From positions 2,108,001-2,172,000 of the forward strand of contig CANLVO010000001.1 in NCBI GenBank assembly GCA_947494645.1: 64,000 nt of DNA, written 5' to 3'. The translations under genes were made by a program, and so were the position numbers. The notes under the pieces are model-generated. The model was given only the letters and a program-made list of their open reading frames with translations, searched no databases and was not told the origin of the DNA. Source of the DNA: an uncultured Litoreibacter sp. GTDB taxonomy: Bacteria > Pseudomonadota > Alphaproteobacteria > Rhodobacterales > Rhodobacteraceae. Of the stretch, positions 11,053 through 20,517 are shown piece after piece; the stretch's first letter is position 1; the number at the start of each line of letters is the position of its first letter.

Positions 11053-12069
11053 ATGGCCACCACTTTCACACCGCGCGTGTTTTCCGGCATCCAGCCTTCG
11101 GGCGGGCTGACGCTTGGCAACTATCTGGGCGCGATCAAGCGCTTCGTCGACATGCAGGCTGACGAGTTCGAAACCATCTACTGCATGGTCGATCTGCACG
11201 CGATCACCGTCTGGCAAGACCCGGCCGATCTGCGGCGCAACACGCGTGAGCTTTGTGCGGGCTTTATTGCGTCCGGTATCGATCCGGAGCAATCAGTGCT
11301 GTTCAACCAGTCGCAGGTGCCTGAGCACACGCAGTTGGGCTGGATCTTCAACACTGTCGCCCGGATGGGGTGGTTGAACCGGATGACGCAGTTCAAAGAC
11401 AAGGCGGGCAAGAACCGGGAAAACTCCTCGGTTGGGCTGTTTGCCTACCCTGCGCTGATGGCGGCAGACATCCTGATTTACCACGCCACGCATGTGCCGG
11501 TGGGCGAGGATCAGAAACAACATGTCGAGTTGACGCGCGATATCGCGGCGAAATTCAACCATGACTATGGCGTGGACTTCTTTCCGGTCACTGAGCCAGT
11601 GATCGAGGGGGCGGCGACACGGGTGATGAGCTTGCGGGACGGGTCCAAGAAGATGTCCAAGTCGGACGCCTCGGATATGAGCCGGATCAATATGACTGAT
11701 GATGCCGATGCTATTGCCCAGAAAATCCGCAAGGCCCGGACGGATCCGGATGCTTTGCCATCTGAGGTGGAGGGGCTGAAAGATCGTCCGGAGGCGCGCA
11801 ATCTGGTCAATATCTTTGCGGCCATGGATGACCGGTCCGTGGAGGCAGTGCTGGCGGATGTGGGGGGCAAACAGTTCTCCGAGTTCAAGCCTATGCTGGC
11901 CGATCTGGCGGTGGCCAAGCTGTCGCCGATCTCAACAGAGATGGCCCGGCTGATGGAGCACCCCGATGAAATCGACAAGATCCTTGATCGAGGGGCCACG
12001 CGGGCCAGAGAGATCGCGTCTCCCATCCTCAAGAAGACCTACGAGATCGTCGGCATGGTCGGCAGCTGA
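11053..12069 (+). CDS. trpS: Tryptophanyl-tRNA synthetase
   Basis: [28 protein letters not shown]-type motif SKKMSKSD. Confidence 0.96.
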   Translation: MATTFTPRVFSGIQPSGGLTLGNYLGAIKRFVDMQADEFETIYCMVDLHAITVWQDPADLRRNTRELCAGFIASGIDPEQSVLFNQSQVPEHTQLGWIFNTVARMGWLNRMTQFKDKAGKNRENSSVGLFAYPALMAADILIYHATHVPVGEDQKQHVELTRDIAAKFNHDYGVDFFPVTEPVIEGAATRVMSLRDGSKKMSKSDASDMSRINMTDDADAIAQKIRKARTDPDALPSEVEGLKDRPEARNLVNIFAAMDDRSVEAVLADVGGKQFSEFKPMLADLAVAKLSPISTEMARLMEHPDEIDKILDRGATRAREIASPILKKTYEIVGMVGS

Positions 12070-12080
12070 GCCTGTTTCAG

Positions 12081-12108
12081 CCCAACGCGGCGCATGCGCC
12101 GCATTGGG
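12081..12108. repeat. 28-bp near-perfect dyad after trpS (CCCAAcGCGGCGCATGCGCCGCaTTGGG)
   Basis: Read directly; one mismatched pair; no T-run follows on the + strand, so a canonical rho-independent terminator is not established. Confidence 0.6.
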
Positions 12109-12213
12109 TTAACTCATTGTTTCGAATATGATTTCCGAAATTCATTAACCAGCTTTTTACCCGCCTAAAGCGACCTCGCTTTCATGGCTGAGCGAAGGTT
12201 TTGAGGCTCAGGT

Positions 12214-13062
12214 TCAGTGGCGCATGTACATGGAATTATTGCGGGTCTGGCCAACCAACTCATAGCCGAGACGTCGAAATTCCGCGACACAGCCGGGGTA
12301 GTCAGCTGCTGCGCTCGCCCGCTCGATGACAATGCGGGAGGGCAATAAATCATCGGAGGCGTGCTGCAAGAAGGGAACCATGGCGCTGTCTTCATGCCCT
12401 TCGATGTCGATCTTGAGACAATCTACCCGGTCCACACCATTCTCTGACAGTATACGCAAAAGCGGTAGCATGCGAGTCAGCCCAGTTTCGCTTTCAGCCA
12501 CCCGAACATTGGCAACGTCATCTTTGACGATTTGCAAATCGACCATCGCTTCTTCCGCGCCAACGGCGACATGGACGGCTTTTATATTCTCCAATCCTGT
12601 TGCACTGGCATTGAAGGCGAGGTGGCGCAGCATGTCAGGGTTGGCGTCAATTGACAGCACCTGACCTGCGCGTCCGGCGGCTTTGGCCAAGGGCAAGCTG
12701 TAGAGGCCTATATTGCTGCCAATATCGACCGCGACGCCCCCATCCGTCAGCGCTTCTGACAAAAACCCGATCTCCTCTGCATTGTAAGTTGGACGCGTCA
12801 GAATGCCCGTTTCGATCAGGTTGTTGCGCGCCTCGATGCGGAACCGGCAGCCACGAAACTCAATATCCAGCGGGCTGGAGAAGGACATGATCAGCTTCGA
12901 CATTTTCATCCGAAGCGCACCACGTTGCAGAACCGTCTTTCTTGTGATTGCGACGATCAGTTTTTGGATCAAGTTTGGAGTGTAAGCGCCCCAAGGCAAA
13001 GAAAAGTAGTCGTGTGACGTGCTATCCTTGTCACGCTCCAATTCTCGCCAAACAGAACTCAT
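12214..13062 (-). CDS. FkbM family methyltransferase
   Basis: GGVAVDIGSNIGLYSLPLAKAAGRAGQVLSIDANPDMLRHLAFN ... VDCLKIDIEGHED. Confidence 0.85.
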   Translation of the reverse strand: MSSVWRELERDKDSTSHDYFSLPWGAYTPNLIQKLIVAITRKTVLQRGALRMKMSKLIMSFSSPLDIEFRGCRFRIEARNNLIETGILTRPTYNAEEIGFLSEALTDGGVAVDIGSNIGLYSLPLAKAAGRAGQVLSIDANPDMLRHLAFNASATGLENIKAVHVAVGAEEAMVDLQIVKDDVANVRVAESETGLTRMLPLLRILSENGVDRVDCLKIDIEGHEDSAMVPFLQHASDDLLPSRIVIERASAAADYPGCVAEFRRLGYELVGQTRNNSMYMRH

Positions 13063-13255
13063 ATCGTTCTTCCACCCAATCCTGCTTCACGGTTGTTCAG
13101 CTGAGAGTCTTCAAAATGATCCCAGCCGGATGCCCCTACCCGGCACTCTGGCCCATACCACTTTACCGATCAAACTTGATCTCTTGCAGCGGCGGAACGC
13201 GGCAAGCAAACGCCCATGTGCAAGGCGCGGGCAAGACTTCAAAACGCTCGCCCGC

Positions 13256-14134
13256 TTACCTCTGCTTGGCCAACCGGTCGCGCCACATGGTGTAGATGCC
13301 TGAAAATATGATGATGGCGGCGCCGAGCAGAGTGAGAGCGTCCGGGCGCTCTCCGAAGAGGGTGACGCCGAAAAATAGCAAGAAGAGAAGACGGGAATAG
13401 CGGTAGGGAGAGACCACCGAGACCTCGGCGACACGCACCGAACTGATGATCAACAAATAGCCCAATGCACCGCAACTGATCATGGCGATAATCAGCGGCC
13501 AGTTGGCCTCAGTCGGGATCAGCGGATCGCCCGCCAAGAGGCACCACAGGACGGCGAAGGGCACCACGGCGGCCATTGTGTAGGTGGCCAGCGCGGTTGA
13601 GGCCATGCCGGGCGGCGTCACCCGTGTGGTCAGGTCGCGGCCCGCCAGCCCGAACATGGCCAGCACCGGCCATAGCACGTTCAGATCAAACGCAGCACTG
13701 CCCGGCTTGATGATCAGCAGCACGCCGAAAAACCCCAGCGCAATGGCCGACCATCGCCGCCAGCTGACCGTTTCCCCCAACAGCAGCACCGCGCCTGCGG
13801 CGACGACCAAAGGTGTGGCTTGCAGGATCGCACCCACGGTGGAAAGCGGCACATAGGTGAGCGCCAGCACGATGCCGAATGTGCCGCAAAGCTCAGACAC
13901 GTAGCGGATCAGCAGAACAGGAGAAACCGCATCGCGAGGACGCAATGGTGCACGCTGAACCAGCGCCATGACCGCGAAAAGTATCAACCCGCCACCCGTC
14001 AGCAGCACAGTCGTCTGCGCCGGGCTCAGCGTCGTGGCCGCAAACTTGATCAGCGTGTCGGCCACCGCGAAAGCCGCCATCGCAGCGATCATCAGCCAGA
14101 TGCCACGCAGGTTCTGGTTCGGTCTGGTGGTCAT
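13256..14134 (-). CDS. DMT (EamA) family transporter
   Basis: About 10 hydrophobic segments; RGIWLMIAAMAAFAVADTLIKF; EamA-like repeats. Confidence 0.87.
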   Translation of the reverse strand: MTTRPNQNLRGIWLMIAAMAAFAVADTLIKFAATTLSPAQTTVLLTGGGLILFAVMALVQRAPLRPRDAVSPVLLIRYVSELCGTFGIVLALTYVPLSTVGAILQATPLVVAAGAVLLLGETVSWRRWSAIALGFFGVLLIIKPGSAAFDLNVLWPVLAMFGLAGRDLTTRVTPPGMASTALATYTMAAVVPFAVLWCLLAGDPLIPTEANWPLIIAMISCGALGYLLIISSVRVAEVSVVSPYRYSRLLFLLFFGVTLFGERPDALTLLGAAIIIFSGIYTMWRDRLAKQR

Positions 14135-14269
14135 GTGGCCTCCGGTTTTGGCGTGGATGGCCCTAGTGGCCCATTCAGTCGGACAGGGCAAGCGGCCCGC
14201 GAGTGAACCCGGACGGCGCTTTACATCTCCGGTGGCTTTCTGAAGGGTCGCCTAAAAAGGAGAAACAGT

Positions 14270-14752
14270 GTGACAGCCACGCCCCCAAAACTCAGTATCG
14301 GACATGTGCATCTGCGGGTCTCGGATCTGGAACGGTCCATTGCGTTCTACAGGGACGTGATCGGATTGGAGCTGCAGCTTCGCTATGGCAAGGAGGCGGC
14401 GTTCTTGTCGTCGGAGGGCTATCACCACCATCTCGGGCTGAACACATGGGACAGCAAGGGCAGCGCGCCTGCGCCTAAGGGGCATCCGGGGCTCTACCAC
14501 ACCGCGTTTCTGTACCCCGACCGCGCCGCATTGGCCGTGGCTTTGCGCCGGGCGTTGGATCATGGCGTCAAGCTGGAAGGGGCGGCCGATCATGCGGTCA
14601 GCGAGGCCGTGTATTTTTCTGACCCGGACGGCAACGGCATTGAGCTGTATTGGGACCGGTCGCCGGAAACTTGGCAACGGAATGATGAAGGCGAGATCAT
14701 TCTGGTGAACGATCCCCTTGATCTCGACGACCTGCTGTCTGAGCTTCCCTGA
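14270..14752 (+). CDS. VOC family protein (glyoxalase/extradiol dioxygenase fold; GTG start)
   Basis: IGHVHLRVSDLERSIAFYRDVIGLELQLRYG ... FSDPDGNGIELYWDR. Confidence 0.88.
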   Translation: MTATPPKLSIGHVHLRVSDLERSIAFYRDVIGLELQLRYGKEAAFLSSEGYHHHLGLNTWDSKGSAPAPKGHPGLYHTAFLYPDRAALAVALRRALDHGVKLEGAADHAVSEAVYFSDPDGNGIELYWDRSPETWQRNDEGEIILVNDPLDLDDLLSELP

Positions 14753-14812
14753 GCCGCCTTGCCTTGGACCTAAGCCGACCATAGGCTGGCTGTAACTCAG
14801 GAGGGCCTTGCC

Positions 14813-15691
14813 ATGGCGACCGGCACCAACATCAAGACCTATTTCGAAGGCGAGTGGCATGACGGCGACACCGCGATCATGCGGGCGGCCGATCACGGCG
14901 CTTGGCTGGGCAGCTCGGTCTTTGACGGGGCGCGGTTCTTTGAGGGCGTTGCCCCCGATCTCGATGCGCATTGTGCCCGGGTGAACCGCTCTGCCGAAGC
15001 GTTGATGATCACGCCGACGATGGAGGTCAGCGCCATGGTCGAGGCCGCCCGCGAAGGGCTGGCAATGTATGCGCCTGACGCCAAAGTCTATATCCGGCCC
15101 ATGTACTGGGCGCTTGATGGCGGCGATCTGGGTGTGGATCCCAAGCCCGGAGCGACCGGGTTTTGCCTCTGCCTCGAAGAAATACCGATGGCCCCTGCCA
15201 ATGCCGCGACCACCCTGACCACCACGCAGTTCCGCCGCCCCGTTCTGGAGGATGCGGTCGTCAACGCCAAGGCCGGGTGCCTCTACCCCAACAACGCCCG
15301 GATGCTGATCGAGGCGCGCAACAAAGGCTACGGCAACGCGCTGGTGGCCGACGCTTTGGGCAACGTGGCAGAAACGGCGACAGCAAACATCTTCATGGTG
15401 TGCGACGGCGAGGTCTTCACCCCTGCCCCGAACGGCACATTTCTGGCAGGCATCACCCGGGCGCGGCACATGAAGAACTTGCGCGACAATGGGGTCACCG
15501 TCCATGAGGAGGTGCTCAGCTTCGACGATTTCCGCAGCGCCGACGAGGTGTTCATGTCAGGCAACATGATGAAGGTAACCCCCGTCACCGAGTTTGACGG
15601 CACCCATTACCAGCACGGGCCGCTCACCAAGCAGGTGCGCGAGATGTATTGGGACTGGGCGCTGTCGGACAGCGCGAGCGCCGCCGCATGA
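14813..15691 (+). CDS. Branched-chain amino acid aminotransferase-like PLP enzyme
   Basis: HGAWLGSSVFDGARFFEG; YPNNARMLIEARNKGYGNALVADALGNVAETATANIFMV. Confidence 0.88.
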   Translation: MATGTNIKTYFEGEWHDGDTAIMRAADHGAWLGSSVFDGARFFEGVAPDLDAHCARVNRSAEALMITPTMEVSAMVEAAREGLAMYAPDAKVYIRPMYWALDGGDLGVDPKPGATGFCLCLEEIPMAPANAATTLTTTQFRRPVLEDAVVNAKAGCLYPNNARMLIEARNKGYGNALVADALGNVAETATANIFMVCDGEVFTPAPNGTFLAGITRARHMKNLRDNGVTVHEEVLSFDDFRSADEVFMSGNMMKVTPVTEFDGTHYQHGPLTKQVREMYWDWALSDSASAAA

Positions 15692-15771
15692 TCGGGCTGG
15701 TCTTCTGGCTGATCCTCAGCGTGCTTGTCTTCGTCGCTTTGTATTTGGCGCTGTTCGGGCGCTCCAGCTAA
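15688..15771 (+). CDS. 27-aa single-pass hydrophobic microprotein candidate
   Basis: ATGA overlap with the aminotransferase stop; translates to MIGLVFWLILSVLVFVALYLALFGRSS*. Not in the supplied ORF track. Confidence 0.45.
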   Translation: MIGLVFWLILSVLVFVALYLALFGRSS

Positions 15772-15792
15772 CCCCTTGAAAGGACATCTGAG

Positions 15793-16167
15793 ATGAAAAC
15801 CGCGAAAGACTACATGGACGCCGCCAATGCCAGTGTCACCCGCATCCCGGGCGGCGACGCGGTCACCAAACATGGCTCCGGTGCGGTGTTTGTCGACGTG
15901 CGCGACAGCGCGGCCATTGCCGAAAGCGGCACCATCAAGGATGCGGTTCGGATCCCGCGCGGCTTTCTGGAGTTTGCGGCGGACCCTGAGATGAAGTTCC
16001 ACAACCCCGCGATGCAAAAGGACGCGGAGCTGTACCTTGTGTGTGGCGCGGGCGGGCAAGCAGCGCTGGCCGGCAAAACCCTGAAGGAGATGGGCTACGC
16101 CAACGTCACCAACATTGGCGGCATCGGCGAGTGGAAAGAGGCTGGCGGACCGATGGAAGACGGCTGA
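15793..16167 (+). CDS. Rhodanese-like domain protein
   Basis: GAVFVDVRDSAAIAESGTIKDAVRIPRGFLEF ... LYLVCGAGGQAALAGKTLKEMGYANVTNIGG. Confidence 0.88.
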   Translation: MKTAKDYMDAANASVTRIPGGDAVTKHGSGAVFVDVRDSAAIAESGTIKDAVRIPRGFLEFAADPEMKFHNPAMQKDAELYLVCGAGGQAALAGKTLKEMGYANVTNIGGIGEWKEAGGPMEDG

Positions 16168-16258
16168 CACGCTTTGGCTCGGTGACAGCTTATCTCGTGT
16201 TGCGCGATGCCCCCCCTTCCCCCATGATGGCGCTTGCCGTGACCGAAGGAGTGACATC

Positions 16259-16711
16259 ATGCGCAAGTTTTTGGTCGTTTTGGATGACAGCAAGGAATGC
16301 CTGAACGCGATGCGTTTTGCCGCGATGCGGGCGGCGCGGACGGGCGGCGGCGTCGAGGTGCTGGCCGTGATCCCTCCCGAAGAGTTCAACCACTGGATCG
16401 GCGTGGGCGACATCATGCGCGAAGAGGCCCGCGAGCGGATCGTGGCCCATTTCGAGGTGTTCGCCAAATGGATGCGCGACAAGCAAGGTGTCGACCCAGA
16501 GCTGGTTATCCGCGAGGGCGAGCCGGTGCGCGAGATACTGGCGCAGGTGCAGGACGATACCGAAGTGGGCGTGCTCGTGCTGGGCGCTGGCACAGATGGC
16601 GGCCCCGGCCCGCTGGTCACAGAGCTGACGCGCAACTCGGGCTCGCTGCCTATGCCAATCACTATTGTGCCCGGCGACATGAGCAAGGAACGGCTTGAGG
16701 CGATCAGCTGA
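16259..16711 (+). CDS. Universal stress protein (UspA family)
   Basis: MRKFLVVLDDSKECLNAMRFAAMRAARTGGGVEVLAV ... VGVLVLGAGTD. Confidence 0.87.
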   Translation: MRKFLVVLDDSKECLNAMRFAAMRAARTGGGVEVLAVIPPEEFNHWIGVGDIMREEARERIVAHFEVFAKWMRDKQGVDPELVIREGEPVREILAQVQDDTEVGVLVLGAGTDGGPGPLVTELTRNSGSLPMPITIVPGDMSKERLEAIS

Positions 16712-16717
16712 CGCTAG

Positions 16718-16732
16718 TTAGAATAATTCTAA
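16718..16732. promoter_or_regulatory. ICE/Irr-box-like dyad TTAGAATAATTCTAA followed by putative -35 TTGACC and -10 CATATT
   Basis: 15-bp palindrome; TTGACC at 16737-16742 and CATATT at 16760-16765 (17-bp spacing); about 65 bp upstream of nfu. Confidence 0.6.
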
Positions 16733-16796
16733 ACTCTTGACCTTTGCAGGTCGCATGGGCATATTTGAAGCCTGATAGAAAAGGTTGGTCTCCGCC

Positions 16797-17354
16797 ATGT
16801 TTATTCAAACAGAATCCACGCCGAACCCCGCAACGTTGAAATTCCTGCCCGGCCAGTCCGTGCTTGAGGTTGGCACCGCCGACTTCCCGTCACCCGACAC
16901 GGCTGAAAGCTCGCCTTTGGCTACGCGCATCTTTGGCGTCGAAGGTGTCACCGGTGTGTTCATGGGGCTCGACTTTGTGACCGTCACCAAGGCGGATGGC
17001 GTCGAGTGGGACCACATCAAACCAGCTATCCTTGGCGCGATCATGGAGCACTATCAGTCGGGCGCGAAGGCGGTCGAGGGTGAAGCCTCTTCAGGTCATG
17101 CAGAGCATACTGGCGAGGACGGCGAAATTGTCGGCCAGATCAAAGAGTTGCTTGATACCCGCGTGCGCCCTGCTGTGGCTCAGGATGGCGGCGATATCAC
17201 CTTCCACGGCTTTGATCGCGGCGTGGTCTACTTGCACATGCAAGGTGCCTGCGCGGGCTGCCCGTCTTCGACGCTGACCCTGAAAATGGGCATCGAAAAC
17301 CTGCTGCGCCACTACATCCCCGAGGTGTTGGAAGTCCGCCCCGTGGCTGCATAG
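16797..17354 (+). CDS. NifU-like Fe-S scaffold/carrier protein (Nfu)
   Basis: MFIQTESTPNPATLKFLPGQ N-domain; C-terminal GACAGCPSSTLTLKMGIENLL with CxxC. Confidence 0.93.
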   Translation: MFIQTESTPNPATLKFLPGQSVLEVGTADFPSPDTAESSPLATRIFGVEGVTGVFMGLDFVTVTKADGVEWDHIKPAILGAIMEHYQSGAKAVEGEASSGHAEHTGEDGEIVGQIKELLDTRVRPAVAQDGGDITFHGFDRGVVYLHMQGACAGCPSSTLTLKMGIENLLRHYIPEVLEVRPVAA

Positions 17355-17364
17355 GCGCGGCCTG

Positions 17365-17784
17365 ATGACACGCGCTGCCCGGTGCTATTGCGGGGAGGCC
17401 ACGCTGTCCTTCACCGCGGAGCCGTTACAGGTCATCTATTGTCATTGCGAGGATTGCCGTCGCTGGACCGGGGCCGCGGCGCCTGTCTTTGCGGCGTTCT
17501 CTGATGACGCGGTCGCGGGGCTGTCAAAGCTCGGACCCGGTCGCTCATTCGCAAAAGGCGTGAACCGCTGGAACTGCCGAGACTGCGGCTCGCCGCTTTT
17601 GGGGCGGTTTGACTATGTGCCAGATCAATCCTGGGTGCCATTGGGCGTGATCGAGGATGCCACAGGCCTCGCGCCCAGCTTTCATTGCTTCTCCGATCGC
17701 AGACATGATTGGGTTGCTGAAGACGGTTTGCCGGGATCAAACGGAACAGGGCGCGACGCCTTGAACGCGGTCAAAAATGACTGA
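17365..17784 (+). CDS. GFA family protein (glutathione-dependent formaldehyde-activating enzyme-like)
   Basis: ARCYCGEATLSF ... VIYCHCEDCRRWTGA ... NWNCRDCGSPL-type zinc motif. Confidence 0.82.
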   Translation: MTRAARCYCGEATLSFTAEPLQVIYCHCEDCRRWTGAAAPVFAAFSDDAVAGLSKLGPGRSFAKGVNRWNCRDCGSPLLGRFDYVPDQSWVPLGVIEDATGLAPSFHCFSDRRHDWVAEDGLPGSNGTGRDALNAVKND

Positions 17785-18430
17785 ACCGATGATATTGGGG
17801 TTTGACACCTCCGGCCCCTATTGCGGCACGGCCATTTATGCGGGCGGCGACGTGATCGCTGCGCGCTATGAAAACATGGTAAAAGGTCAGGCTGAAGCGC
17901 TGATGCCTTTCATCGAATCCACGCTGCAAGAGGCGGGCATCACCCTCGGTGATCTCACCCGAATTGCTGTGGGCACTGGTCCGGGCAATTTCACCGGCAT
18001 CCGTATCGCCGTGTCGGCGGCACGCGGGTTGAGCCTGTCGCTGGGTATCCCCGCAACTGGCGTGACCCTGTTTGATGCCCTTACGGTTGCGTCGCCGTTG
18101 CCCATACTGGCCACGCTGCAGGCCACCCGTCAGGAAGTCTATGTTTGCGAAATCCACGACGGCTGGCGATCTGAGCCGCGTCAGATGGCCATCGAAGATA
18201 TTCAAGCTCCGCGTGCTGACGATTGCGTTTGCATCGGCCACCGCTCGCATGAGGTCGCCGACCATCTCGGGCTGACCGCGCAACCTGCGCCCTATGCGCC
18301 GGCTTCGGCGATTGCCCGATACGTCGCGGCGCTGGACAGTTTGCCCGACGCACGCCCGACCCCCTATTACCTAAGGCCGGCCGACGCCGCCCCGCCGCGC
18401 GACCCTGCGCCCGTCATCCTGCGCTCGTGA
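17777..18430 (+). CDS. tsaB: tRNA threonylcarbamoyladenosine biosynthesis protein TsaB
   Basis: ILGFDTSGPYCGTAIY ... RIAVGTGPGNFTGIRIAVSAARGLSLSL. Confidence 0.92.
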   Translation: MTEPMILGFDTSGPYCGTAIYAGGDVIAARYENMVKGQAEALMPFIESTLQEAGITLGDLTRIAVGTGPGNFTGIRIAVSAARGLSLSLGIPATGVTLFDALTVASPLPILATLQATRQEVYVCEIHDGWRSEPRQMAIEDIQAPRADDCVCIGHRSHEVADHLGLTAQPAPYAPASAIARYVAALDSLPDARPTPYYLRPADAAPPRDPAPVILRS

Positions 18431-18436
18431 TCTGCT

Positions 18437-18853
18437 ATGACCCATGATCAGCTGGCAGCGCTTCATGCCGCCTGTTTCACCGCGCCACGGCCCTGGCGGG
18501 CCGCTGAGTTTGCCAGCGTTCTGGGAATGCCGCACAGCTTCCTGCTGACCCAGAATGGCGGGTTTTTGATCGGGCGCGCTGTCGCGGGCGAAGCGGAACT
18601 GTTGACCCTCGCCGTCCCACCTGAGACCCGCAGGCAAGGCACAGGTGATCTGTTGGTGGAGGCCTTCTTGCACCAGATCGGCCTGCTTGGCGCAAACACC
18701 GCCTTTCTCGAGGTTGCGACGGACAACGCGGCCGCGCACGCGCTCTATTCCAAACACGGATTTGTCGAGGTTGCGGAACGCACAGCCTACATGCGTGGCA
18801 CCGATGGAAGTTTGCGCGACGCCTATATCATGCGACGTGACCTCGATATGTGA
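18437..18853 (+). CDS. rimI: GNAT N-acetyltransferase, RimI-like
   Basis: LLTLAVPPETRRQGTGDLLVEAFL ... FLEVATDNAAAHALYSKHGF; directly follows tsaB. Confidence 0.87.
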   Translation: MTHDQLAALHAACFTAPRPWRAAEFASVLGMPHSFLLTQNGGFLIGRAVAGEAELLTLAVPPETRRQGTGDLLVEAFLHQIGLLGANTAFLEVATDNAAAHALYSKHGFVEVAERTAYMRGTDGSLRDAYIMRRDLDM

Positions 18854-19084
18854 GGCAAAATCCAGCAGATGCATGTTGACGGCAGGTCAGCCTGAAATGG
18901 CAGAAAAACAGGGGCACGTTTGGCTGCACTGCGGCAAGGAATCGGTTGCCCTCCTGCCGCCAATGTTTCTTAATACGGCATGATCTGAGAGATAACTCTG
19001 CTCAACCAAACACCGGGGGGACTGCCCCGGACCTGCTGGGGACGTTAAGCCCTGCAGGCAAACAAAACATCTGGGAGACCAATA

Positions 19085-20080
19085 ATGACCCTCATGAAAT
19101 CCTTTATGGGCGCTGCCGCGACCATCGCGCTGACCGCAGGCATGGCGCTTGCCGACCCCGCGATCATTTTCGATCTGGGCGGCAAATTCGACAAATCCTT
19201 CAACGAAGCCGCTTATAACGGCGCCAAGAAATGGGCGGATGAAACCGGCGGCTCGTTCAAAGAGATCGAGATGCAGTCGGAAGCTCAGCGTGAGCAGGCC
19301 CTGCGCCGTCTGGCGGAAGCAGGCTCCAACCCGGTTGTCATGACCGGCTTCGCCTTTGGCAGCGTTCTGGGCGAGGTTGCGCCAGACTACCCGGACACGG
19401 ACTTCGTGATCATCGACATGGTTGTTGAGCAGCCAAACGTCACCTCGGTGGTTTTCACCGAGCATGAGGGCTCCTACCTCGTGGGCTACATGGCCGCGCA
19501 AACGTCGAAAACCAACACTGTTGGCTTCATCGGCGGCATGGACATCCCACTGATCCGCCGCTTCGCCTGCGGCTACGCGCAGGGCGCGAAAGCGGCCAAC
19601 CCCGACACTACGGTCATCGCCAACATGACAGGCACCACGCCTGCGGCTTGGAACGACCCGGTAAAAGGCGGCGAGCTGACCAAAGCACAGATCAGCCAGG
19701 GGGCTGACGTGGTCTATGCCGCTGCTGGGGGCACAGGCGTTGGTGTTCTGCAAGCGGCAGCTGATGCTGGCGCGTTGTCGATCGGTGTGGACAGCAACCA
19801 GAACGGGATGCACCCGGGCAAGGTTCTGACCTCGATGATGAAGCGCGTCGACGTGGCCGTGTATGACGCGTTCAAGCGCGGTACCGAGCAGCCCGGCGGC
19901 TTCTCTGTGCTGAACCTCGCCTCGAACGGCGTGGGCTATGCAATGGACGAAAACAACGCGGAGCTTGTCTCGGATGAGCTTAAAGGCGCAGTTGACGCGG
20001 TTGCAGAGAAAATCATCGCCGGTGAAATTACCGTGCATGACTATATGTCCGACGAAAGCTGCCCAGCGCTGTCCTTCTAA
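19085..20080 (+). CDS. BMP family ABC transporter substrate-binding protein (nucleoside type)
   Basis: Signal peptide, then IFDLGGKFDKSFNEAAYNGAKKW; first gene of an ABC operon. Confidence 0.92.
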   Translation: MTLMKSFMGAAATIALTAGMALADPAIIFDLGGKFDKSFNEAAYNGAKKWADETGGSFKEIEMQSEAQREQALRRLAEAGSNPVVMTGFAFGSVLGEVAPDYPDTDFVIIDMVVEQPNVTSVVFTEHEGSYLVGYMAAQTSKTNTVGFIGGMDIPLIRRFACGYAQGAKAANPDTTVIANMTGTTPAAWNDPVKGGELTKAQISQGADVVYAAAGGTGVGVLQAAADAGALSIGVDSNQNGMHPGKVLTSMMKRVDVAVYDAFKRGTEQPGGFSVLNLASNGVGYAMDENNAELVSDELKGAVDAVAEKIIAGEITVHDYMSDESCPALSF

Positions 20081-20100
20081 GCAGCTGAGCTAGATATTGG

Positions 20101-20131
20101 GGCCACGCCTGTTCATGGCGTGGCCCTTTTT
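20101..20131 (+). terminator. Rho-independent terminator/attenuator after the BMP gene
   Basis: GGCCACGCC-tgttcat-GGCGTGGCC followed by CTTTTTC. Confidence 0.8.
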
Positions 20132-20151
20132 CGCTTTGCCGGGGGGCGCGC

Positions 20152-20517
20152 ATGACCAATTCCATTGAGACATTTTTCGACGCATGGGGCATGGCGGATG
20201 ACGCCGCGCGTGCAGACGCAATCGCCTCAGTATTTGCAAGCGACGGCCAGTACGCCGACCCGCGCAGCGAGGGCGTTCTGGCAGGCCCCGCCGCAATCGC
20301 CACTTACGTGAATATGTTCAGCGCCAAACCGCCGGGCTGGACCGCCAAACTGGTCAAATCTGACGAAAACGCAGGCCTCATCCGCGCCACCATTGCCTTC
20401 GGCGGTATGGGCCCTGACGGCTCCGAAATGGTTCAGCATGGCCAGTATTTCGTAGAGACCGACGGCAACAAGATCACCCGCATGACCGGCTTTGTGGGCA
20501 CAGGAGCACCTGAATGA
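20152..20517 (+). CDS. Nuclear transport factor 2-like/SnoaL-like protein
   Basis: FFDAWGMADDAARADAIASVFASDGQYADPRSEGVLAGPAAIATYVNMF; overlaps the next gene by 4 bp. Confidence 0.75.
   Translation: MTNSIETFFDAWGMADDAARADAIASVFASDGQYADPRSEGVLAGPAAIATYVNMFSAKPPGWTAKLVKSDENAGLIRATIAFGGMGPDGSEMVQHGQYFVETDGNKITRMTGFVGTGAPE

Noticed and set aside
14252-15505. 417-aa minus-strand ORF covering the VOC and aminotransferase genes
   Set aside because: Antisense to two clear protein families; translation looks like mirror-frame artefact.
18887-20038. 383-aa minus-strand ORF antisense to the BMP gene
   Set aside because: The + strand product is a clear substrate-binding protein; no plausible domain in the antisense frame.
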